From Ryuthela nishihirai (Eukaryota; Arthropoda; Arachnida; Araneae; Heptathelidae): DNA of 64,000 nucleotides. The translations under genes were made by a program, and so were the position numbers. How positions within the stretch are numbered: the first letter of the stretch is position 1; each line of letters starts with the position of its first letter. Of this stretch, positions 55,976 to 64,000 are shown piece by piece. The notes under the pieces are model-generated. The model worked only from the letters and a program-made list of their open reading frames with translations. It searched no databases and had not been told where the DNA came from. Location of the stretch: contig JAWZYU010000011.1 of the NCBI GenBank assembly GCA_038380435.1, forward strand, positions 77,249,501-77,313,500, read 5' to 3'.

Positions 55976-58316
55976 TTGTCAGTCTACTGAATAAAGTGTG
56001 GGACAATGGCAGACTGGGACACTGGAAGAATTCCTGGTAGGCTGGTCATAAAATCCGACCTTGAGGCCAGAGTCAGTAATTGATTCTTAATCAATAAATT
56101 ATGGACTGAGGACCATGGTCAAATGTGGTGAATTAGTTAGTGGAAAATATAAAAGAATGAAATTGAAAGTTCAGGGCTGTGTGGTATAGGCCATTGGGCC
56201 GGAGCTTCAAAACACAAACAGCAAGCAGACACAAAGAAGGAGGCTGTCACTTTGCAGTGATGAAATATGAAAAAAATATTAGAACAAAAGCCAATAATAG
56301 ACTTTTCTTTCAAATCACAAAAATTATGCATCATATTGAAGCTAGAAGAGAAAATTCGAAAATGAATACTAGTTGTCCAATGTATCTATAATTGCTCTTT
56401 TTTTACTTTTAAATAACATAAACCTCTATTTTTTCTTCCTAAAGTTGAGACATTAAAAAATGCAGTTTTCCAACTAAAACAGTGTTTTTAAAGATTAATT
56501 TTAATATATTTATTTCGAACTATGCAAAATTGTTAAAAAAAGATTTGAAAAGTATTTTTTCTGCTCTTTTTGATGGCATAAAATAAAAAACATGTTGTGT
56601 GTTGAAAGGGAGTTTTTTTGGCATGATTTTTGTGATTTAGTGAAAACAATAAAAATTTCACACAATTAAAATTTAAATTTCATATTAAATTTAAATAAAT
56701 AAAAATTTAAATTTTTATTTAAATAAATGAAAAATAAATAATAACTTTTAAGCTAAATTTCAATGTAAGAAAATTTAACAGAGCTGAATTTCATATTCAA
56801 TATAAATTTAAATTTTTTAATTTAAGCTAAATTTCATATCAAGCTATTTGTCAGAATGTAGCCTTTGTAATCTGCAAAAAATTAGTTGCTTCTAAATGCT
56901 TCCCTGAGAGAAAAATATATTTACGTTAGTGTAGAGAGAATGTCTAAAGTCCTTGCCACCATCAATGACAAGGCAATTTGAAGTTCTGTAACCTGAGAAA
57001 ATATGACAGATGAGTGGAGTATAAAAATGACATCTTTGAGAATCTAGATTTCCAGCAATATTCTCCGAATATTTAAAGGGTACTGGTAGAGGAAACATTT
57101 CATAGATTAGGGTCGTCTTAATAGTTATGAAATAATTTTCAAACAAAAGCTCCATACACTTATTAATTCTTTGTTTAATATAATAAATGGTTGGAAATAC
57201 TAATTTTTTTATGGACTGTTCAGAGATTAACACTGAATAGTAGAAAATCTTCCCGAAGAGAAAATTCGAAAATGAATACTAATGGTTAGTGAAATAACTA
57301 ACGACCATGAGTTACATAATATGATAGAACATTTCCTGGTGAAGTTTCTCAGTGCAGTTATGGACAGCACAATAAACTCAATCAAGCGATGTTTTCAAAA
57401 TTATGAAAAATGATTTGCTAACATATAAGTGTTAGTAGATTCAGTGGCAGATTAGTGCACAGGAACTTGACTGAGGTCTCAAAACAATCAAATCTCAATT
57501 TCTTTTTCAATATTTTATTCAGTAAAATATTTTACAATCAGTGTAATCTACTACTAATGTAAACATTTTATGTTTTTACTTAGGTGCTTTTTGCTAAACT
57601 GTACACTACAAAATGGAAATATTTAGTTTTATTTATAATTTTTCTTTTGTTCCTTTATAATACATATTAAATTTTCTATTCAGGCATTTCCTTAATTCAA
57701 CCTGTTGTTCATTTTCGATATTCATAAATTGTAAACACTCTGACTGAGTACTCCCCGATAGTTCGATTTTCCAAAATTTTTGCAACTGGAGACTTCAGAT
57801 GCCTTAATCCGCTACTTGTTAGATCCAAAAATTTTAAAAAAATTAGTTGTTCCAGAAAATTTTATGAAGAATTTAAGTGTGTTCAACAACTTTAAAGGAA
57901 GAATTAGAAGAGCTGATTTCAGAATGGGATAATTTAAAAATAATAATAAAAGATATATATAACATAAAAAGCCAAATGCAGTGACGAGTCTGACTTAGGA
58001 AAATTTGGCAGCAATGTGAAGAAGTGCACCACGCAAAAATCATGCCATAAAGATTGCACTGACTTGTATGCTGTTTTCAGTATTGTCCAAGTATAGTATA
58101 TACTGTAGTGCATGTAGCAATAAATATGTTATTACACTGGAATCTACCCAGGTTGTGCATGAACATTTTTCTCATTTAACAATTACCAAAAATTGACTCA
58201 GGAGTTTACTATCTCAAGAGCAATTAGAAGTGTTTATGATTATGTGCATAGAGAAAGATATTTTAATTAACTTAAATACATCTTTTATCACTAATATGGT
58301 TGCTAAAAGTGCACTA
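55976..58316. other. AT-rich intron sequence, no gene accepted
   Basis: Contains an AAATTTAAAT-rich palindromic tract (about 56660-56830) and a repeated GAGAAAATTCGAAAATGAATAC at 56348 and 57258. A splice-site-bounded 68-nt segment on minus (about 56924-56991) was considered and not accepted. Confidence 0.5.
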
Positions 58317-59552
58317 TACAGGGTGATTCAGAATTCATCATCAATATTTGGTGGGGAGGTAGGTAATAAGAAACGAAGGAGATTTCACATAGGAAAGCAT
58401 GGGCGCATATGCCATGTAGTAGGGCAAAATGACCCCAGTTCAATGATGGAAAGAACACATAAGAAGGAAGTGGTAAGGAAAAAACATTTATTATCTTACA
58501 TGTAACATTTCTTTGCATTGGTTGTACAGACAAGAGGTGCTCGAACTGCCGACCATGTGCTAGAATGCATGACTCACAACGGCGTTGCATGGACAGCCGG
58601 ACCCTGTGGAAGATGCCTGGCATTTCCCGGATGTTTGAGGCAGCAACTGATATGCGTGCTACAAGATCCATAGCACTATCAACAGGGGTCTCGTACACCA
58701 TGTTTTTCATAGCACCCCATACAAAGAAATCGATTGGAGATAAATCCGGTGAACGTGGTGGCCAAGAAACCGGTCCACCGCGGCCAATCCATTGACCACC
58801 AAACTGTCTGCGTAGGTAAGCACGCACAGCATTTGCGAAATGTGCAGGAGCGCCGTCATGCTGGAACCACATTCGCCGGAGACTACCATCAGGAACCTCA
58901 TTCAGAAGATCCGGTAACACAGTCTGAAGAAATGTTAGGTACTTGGCACCGTCCAAACGGGATGGTAGTAAATACGGGCCCAACAAACAGTCAGCGACAA
59001 TCCCAGTCCACACATTGACAGCAAAACGTTGTTGCGCAGCTCCAGGTCTTGTACCGTGTGGGTTCTGATGAGCCCACACATGCCAATTGTGTGTGTTGAA
59101 GACACCCTCTCGAGTGAACAACGCCTCATCGGTGAAAAGAACATACATTGGGAAATTGGGATCAACGGCTGTTCTCTGCATGAACCACTGACAAAAAATA
59201 ACACGCTTGGGATGGTCGTCTGCTGCCAATAATTGCATTCTTTGCAGATGAAACGGATGTAACCTTCATCGTGTAATATCCGCCACGCTGTTGCTTGTGA
59301 AATTCCAAACTGCCTAGCCATACCTCATGTGCTAGCACCAGGTTGTTCCTCGATTTCCTGTAGGACAGCTTCCTCTACTGCTACTGTCCGTACCGATCTG
59401 CACCTCCCTCGATTAACATTACTAGCAGCAAACGATCCTGTTTCACGCAGTTGGCGATGAACGTGAAAACATTTGATGCTGTGGCACACGGCGGTTTGGG
59501 AAGCGCGCTGCATACAATTGCCTGGCTCGAAGACATCTTTCTCCTGCCGCAC
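58303..59552 (-). pseudogene. DD41D transposase, two lesions
   Basis: The N-terminal part starts at 59552 (MRQEKDVFEPGN), with a stop near 59322 just before MARQFGISQATAWRILHDEG, the helix-turn-helix. A one-base deletion near 59263 shifts the frame; the main block is open from 59238. Counting from its first Met: TDEALF with D37, HDGAPAHF with D128 and SPDLSPIDFF with D170. There are 41 residues between D128 and D170, which defines DD41D. All three catalytic Asp residues are intact. The frame runs out through the TIR and stops 16 bp outside the element, so the original stop seems lost. Mobilised DNA is cut and pasted at TA (family knowledge). Confidence 0.92.
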
Positions 59553-59805
59553 CGTAAGTTACATGCATATCTGCACATTCATTCCACGTATACCGGTTCA
59601 TGTTACTTCTGCAAATTCACCTTGTCGAATGACAACTGACTGCACGCGTCAAACAGCTGTGCTTCTGTATGAGAGGTGTGTACACACAGCGCCCTCTACA
59701 CCACCATGCGTTCGTCTGCCCCCATACTTTCCTATGTGAAATCTCTTTCTTTTCTTATTCCCTTCCTCCCCACTAAATATTGATGATGAATTCTGAATCA
59801 CCCTG
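58319..59805 (-). mobile_element. DD41D mariner-type (rosa-like) transposon
   Basis: TIRs of about 85 bp, over 90% identical by eye, begin CAGGGTGATTCAGAATTC at both ends, with TA target duplications at 58317-58318 and 59806-59807. The element is 1487 bp, a usual length for the superfamily. It encodes a single transposase on minus. Confidence 0.93.
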
Positions 59806-59819
59806 TATATAACTAAAAG

Positions 59820-60060
59820 AATAACATATCGCCTCAGGTGAATATGGAAGGTTTGCTTTCAAAGAAAATAAAGTTTTTCATTTTTCTGAATTTACACTTT
59901 TTAATACTAATAATACTTTTTAATACTAATAATTCATACTAACGGATGATTGGAAAATGTAAATGCAATATATCATTAGCCCAATACAAAGCGAAAAGAA
60001 TTTCTCATTTCTCTCTTAAAATTAAAAAGTTGCACTCTCTCGAATCAGTGAGTATTTATA
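59820..60060. repeat. Relic of the dispersed array repeat
   Basis: TTTCAAAGAAAATAAAG, CTAACGGATGATTGGAAAATG, CCAATACAAAGCGAAAAGAATTT and TCTCTTAAAATTAAAAAG follow the order seen at 8735-8830 and 21400-21500. Confidence 0.65.
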
Positions 60061-60229
60061 AGCTTATTTCTTTATTATAAATTTAATAAAACTCTATAAC
60101 ACTGTATATGAAATATAAGTAAAACATAGCAGAAATAAGGCAGTATGATCCAATATTAATGGTAATAATGACATATCAGGATCTGTGTTAACAAAGAGTT
60201 TATAAGATGGATGCCAAAATGGACATCTT

Positions 60230-60319
60230 GTTTTTTTTCTGCTGAAGTCTCGCATTGCTCACAGGTCTGTGTCTTATTACACTGGCAGGCTCCTATTAGA
60301 CTTCTGCAGTAGGTAGTGC
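60230..60319 (+). repeat. SINE-C body relic
   Basis: TTTTTTCTGCTGAAGTCTCG, ACTGGCAGGCTCCTATTAGA and CTTCTGCAGTAGG match the SINE-C body at 49610-49700 with changes. The head is missing. Confidence 0.65.
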
Positions 60320-60323
60320 TTAA

Positions 60324-60438
60324 CCTTTCAACGCCCATAATGGCCAAAATGGCCAAAATTCTGAAATGGACTCATCCAAATAGTCCTTTGTCTTTAATAC
60401 CCTCTACCTTTTTCTGAAATTTCCTGAGCATTAAAGGA
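60324..60438. mobile_element. TTAA-targeting MITE relic (115 bp)
   Basis: CCTTTCAACGCCCAT at the left and GAGCATTAAAGGA at the right, with TTAA at 60320-60323 and 60439-60442. Confidence 0.55.
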
Positions 60439-60442
60439 TTAA

Positions 60443-61851
60443 AGGCGATTTTTTTTTGTCCTAGATATTAACCTTTCAGCATATCCATGTCTATGCTCCA
60501 TATATCAGATTACTCTTTACTATCATGTATAACTTTACTGGTTTTCTACTTAAGCCTAGAAGTGGTAGTATAATACTCTTAAAATGGTCAACATTTAGCA
60601 GAAATCATTGCTCCTATCCTACTCTCTTCCTCATAATCATCATCATTCTCAATGTCTGAAAAATCACTTCCTTCACTATCTACTACAAATATCTCACCAC
60701 TTCAATTCCAATTTCAGCTTCCTTCAAAATTTTTCACTGTGTCATGGTATAATGTAAAAAACCCACTAAATATATATATAGCACTTACTAACTAATAATA
60801 ACTAACACTAACTATAATACCATATAAACTTGAACAGTTCACTTTAAGAAACACATGCAGTTCACACAAAGAACTTCCAAACAGTAGGAAGATGGCTACA
60901 ATTCAATAGATTATACTGTAACATCAAAATATTATCGATATCTTTACTTCAATCTACCATTAAATGAATGTTTGGACTTTTAACTTCACTCTAGTAAATG
61001 GTTCTATCTGTTGTTAATGATAGACTCTACTTTCTGGAGGAAAATGTAATGTGCCTTTGCAACTGTCGATAAATTGACATGCTTTAATAAAATCTCTATA
61101 GCACTGTATATAATTAAAACACAGTAGAAATGAACATTATAATCTAATATGAATAGTAACAGTAAAATATCTGCATTTAAATTAACAGGATATTTCAAAA
61201 TGGGTGTCAATGGCACATGAAACATTCAAATCTTTATTTTTTTTGGGGGGGGGGGGGGTACAGAATTATCTCTTTTGCTCAGAATCAGAATACACTTTTC
61301 TATATTTCTATAGAATGTGATTGCTAATAGGAGATATGTTGATAATATATGCACCTTTTAGGTAAGGTAAATGCTGTGCAAGGTAAGATGTTACATATAA
61401 GTCACTACCCTTTTGAGGTACAGGCAATGATGTTATATAATGAAAGTGCATAAAGCTATTTTTAAGTTGAAGGTAAGTATGCAATGCAAGGCGAATTTTT
61501 GTTTATTTGATGTCACTCTACAGTTCAATGATTGTTTTTAAATGCACGGATATCACTAACCAAGAAGGTCAGTTGCACTGATGTTATTAAATCCAAATGC
61601 ATGAACTGTTCAAAGTAAATGGTCTGCTCAAGCTGACCAAAATACCTTACCAAGGTCGATTTACCTGACATATTTCAGTGCCAAGGTCTTCTTACCTGAG
61701 CAATGATTAGCCTACCTTAGTGATTTCTTTATTTGCACTGCCAATTATATATGAAACTAGCATACTATCTTGTTATTGGAACATTTTAGATATCAGGTAA
61801 CGAAAAAGGTATTAATACTTTTTTTGTTTATAATTTAGAGAAATTTTGATT
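60443..61851. other. AT-rich intron sequence, no gene
   Basis: A G run at about 61243-61258 and short repeats such as TAAGGTAAG near 61360-61400. A TTAACCTTTCAGC near 60468 may be a lone MITE end. Confidence 0.5.
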
Positions 61852-61982
61852 TATAACATATTACAAGACTTAGTTATAAGAATGTATTAAGGATTACCAT
61901 TGTTTGTTGGAAAGCAGAGACATCCAACAAACAATGGTAATCCTTAATACATTCTTATAACTAAGTCTTATAATATGTTATA
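61852..61982. repeat. 60-bp hairpin, one mismatch, 11-nt loop
   Basis: Arms 61852-61911 and 61923-61982 are reverse complements apart from one position in the outer part (left CAAGAC, right GTCTTA). No conserved miRNA-like mature sequence was recognised. Transcription is unknown. Confidence 0.9.
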
Positions 61983-62040
61983 ATATCAAAGACTATTTAC
62001 ATTCATGAGATATTTCTGTCCTGTTCATGAAGTGGAGGAA

Positions 62041-62096
62041 AACTGTCTTGGCTGTTCTTTTTACTGAAAACTGTCTTGGCTGTTCTTTTTACTGAA
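62041..62096. repeat. 28-bp tandem duplication
   Basis: AACTGTCTTGGCTGTTCTTT followed by TTACTGAA occurs twice head to tail. Confidence 0.9.
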
Positions 62097-63468
62097 CATT
62101 GTACATTTTTTTTCTCAGGTTGTTAAATTTTGGGGATTTTGGCAAAGTGGCAAAAAGTTAGGGCACCAATGCTAAAAAAAAAAGCCAATATCCTCAAAGT
62201 GGCATACAAAAGATATTGATTTTTTTTTTCTTTTCTTTTTTGTAACATTTTTGTAACGTATAAAGCTTTTGCTGAAATTATACTGCCATCTATGAGCCAC
62301 AGGAGGTCTGATTCCCATGCTAAAGGAAATCCTTTATACTTCCATATCCAGTACCTAATTCATTCTGAAGACACAAGAAAATATCAAAGTGTTTTTACTG
62401 AAAAGTCCAAATTTTTTTTAAAAATTAAGAAATAACCTGAAGTGATGTTAAAAGAATATCTGCAACAAGTTGTAAGACAAATAAATCTATGTGAATAAAA
62501 ATGAAAGTTTGATAAAAATATATATATATAAGTACAGAAGAAAATGAAATCTTCCTCCAATGTTTACAACAAGTAAGCCGGTGTTGGACATCCAGATACT
62601 CAAAAGTGTCTAAGTAGGTCACATTGAGCAACATCACAGGTTACGTCTTCCTAGCTTCATTTCAGAAGTAAACATTAGAGCTTTTAATTTCTCTTTTGAG
62701 AAATTCACACTGAATACTAGGATGAATGATGAAAATAATTCTATAAGTATTGAAATGGATTAAAGCAGAAGAGAGTAAACCTAAAGTAAAATGGAAAAAA
62801 ATAGACATGTATTTTGCAATTGCTTACAAAAACCTCCAATTTTAAAAAGAAAACTTTTTAGTTACTTTTAGTAGAATTTTGAAAGCTTAAGAAAAATTGT
62901 GTTGACAATAGTTCAAATTAAATTTGTGAGCTTAAATCAGAGGTGTGGTTCAAAAAGGAAACAGAATGGTAAGAGCACATATCCCATCTATGAAATGGCA
63001 ATCAGAGAGCTGGAATAAATTATTGCTTTGTAATAAACTGTGCATGAAATGGAAAATGGAAGTATGGTTTTTCATGTTTGAATTATGCACTTTTATGAGA
63101 TACAGGTAAAAAAATCCAAATGGAAATTTCAATTTAAAAAAAAAAGCCTAAGTTTCATTTGCTGTGGTAGCAACACTGACCAGTACCTATGCTGCCAACA
63201 AGCAGAAATTTGCCATGCACTACAGTGCTGATGGCTCTGGAAGATTTAATATATTACAAAGTTTACTCAGCATTAATTTTTTTAAGATCTTCACACAGTT
63301 TTTTTATTCAACCTTTTTGTCTTCTTTTTACTGCTACATATAACTGTAAGGCATACCATAAAGTTGTCTTTTTAAGATAGTAAATCATCTTTTACTACTT
63401 GAATGGTCATTGCTGTCTAAAGACTGTTAAATGTTTGAAAGGTTTATGCATAGTATATGAAAACCTAC
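62097..63468. other. AT-rich sequence, no gene
   Basis: Contains a fragment shared with 42262-42300 (GACAATAGTTCAAATTAAAT near 62903) and a TA microsatellite near 62519-62530. Confidence 0.5.
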
Positions 63469-64000
63469 TGTGATGCCCCATCGTTCACTTTTGCTTTACC
63501 TTAACCAGTTTTGTTTAATTTACGTTATATTTATCATTTTGGGGATTTTTATTTCCTTTTCGGCATCACAGCACTCGTTTTCAAGTTTCTAGGAGTTGCG
63601 TACGCGCAACTCCGAACTTCCGACCGTAACCGTTAAAGCGCGTGCCAAGGACACACCCCCTCTTGCGTCATAGCTTGCGTCCGTCATTGTATGCAAATGT
63701 CTTTCCCGGCATGTGCCGGCCCAATTGTCAAAACCGTGCCCTGCGAGGCACTTGAAGGATTTGTCACTTGAGAGTTGTAGAGAGAGCAGAGAGATGTAGT
63801 AAGGTGCATAGCACCGTGCGAGTAGCACAGATTTTAGTTTCTTTATTGATGTCTTGGTGAGTTACTTATTTTTGGAAATAAATCTATTTTGTTATGTTAC
63901 AAACTTTTGAGTCTATAGTTTTTATCTTGAGCAACGCTAATTTAGAATCTTTTTTTTTTACATTAACTCTTATTTGTTAAGATACATTTTGACTCTTACT
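63469..64000 (+). repeat. LTR of the same family as 42410-43316, cut by the window end
   Basis: Starts TGTGATGCCCC, then CCTTAACCAGTTTTG, TTATATTTATCATTTTGGGG, GGAGTTGCGTACGCGCAACTCC (a palindromic variant of the GGAGTTGTGCATGCACAAC in the 3' LTR), GAAATAAATC and ATCTTGAGCAACG. It is more GC-rich and retains more CpG than the other two LTRs, so it may be younger or from a different subfamily. Whether it is a solo LTR or the 5' end of an element cannot be seen. Confidence 0.85.

Noticed and set aside
55688..56040. Phe/Tyr-rich ORFs that look like membrane proteins
   Set aside because: They are the translation of a TTTA-type low-complexity tract; no conserved domain or start context.
56924..56991. 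A 68-nt minus-strand segment with a good acceptor (TTTTCTCAG) and a GTAAAT donor upstream of the NUBP2 exon
   Set aside because: Its translations do not fit any NUBP2 segment, and its end phase does not match the exon at 54721, which needs a final G of an Ala codon.

Overview
This is animal nuclear DNA: AT-rich, with introns, no dense coding, and packed with transposable elements. The element types (a DD41D mariner of arthropod type, DD36E-spaced Tc1-like elements, an I-like LINE with RNase H, RTE LINEs, several tRNA-derived SINEs) suggest an arthropod with a large genome, perhaps a chelicerate. That placement is inference; nothing in the window proves it.

The one host gene I recognise is NUBP2 (cytosolic iron-sulphur assembly P-loop NTPase), on the minus strand. 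Three consecutive coding exons are visible, at 54567-54721, 24544-24654 and 4977-5046, in the correct order, with compatible phases and good splice sites. Two introns of about 29.9 kb and 19.5 kb separate them. The 5' exons (P-loop) and the last exon were not found. Most of the window is therefore NUBP2 intron filled with repeats.

Layout: 1-5 kb holds an RTE 3' end, a 367-bp tandem duplication, a hAT relic split by a SINE, and a NUBP2 exon. 5.4-8.6 kb is a Tc1-like element (DD36E) split by a GC-rich insertion and a SINE. 9-13 kb holds old repeats. 14-21 kb holds two head-to-head RTE elements, one with an intact 1056-codon ORF. 21-26 kb holds satellite-like repeats, a mariner relic, a NUBP2 exon, TTAA-type MITEs and an RTE fragment. 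26.8-32.5 kb is an I-like LINE on the minus strand. 32.5-36 kb holds paired inverted tRNA-like SINEs and another split Tc1-like element. 36-42 kb holds a decayed RTE and a composite SINE. 42.4-51.0 kb is one nested LTR retrotransposon (gag plus a protease trace, no pol) bounded by a GTAG target duplication; it contains an RTE, which contains SINEs, plus two further insertions. 52-54 kb is a decayed Tc1-like element. 58.3-59.8 kb is a nearly intact DD41D mariner. 63.5-64 kb is another LTR of the same family as the 42 kb element.

The most unusual signals are short-loop, near-perfect hairpins (27-, 49- and 60-bp arms), two families of divergent paired tRNA-like elements, and the fully resolvable nesting at 42.4-51.0 kb.
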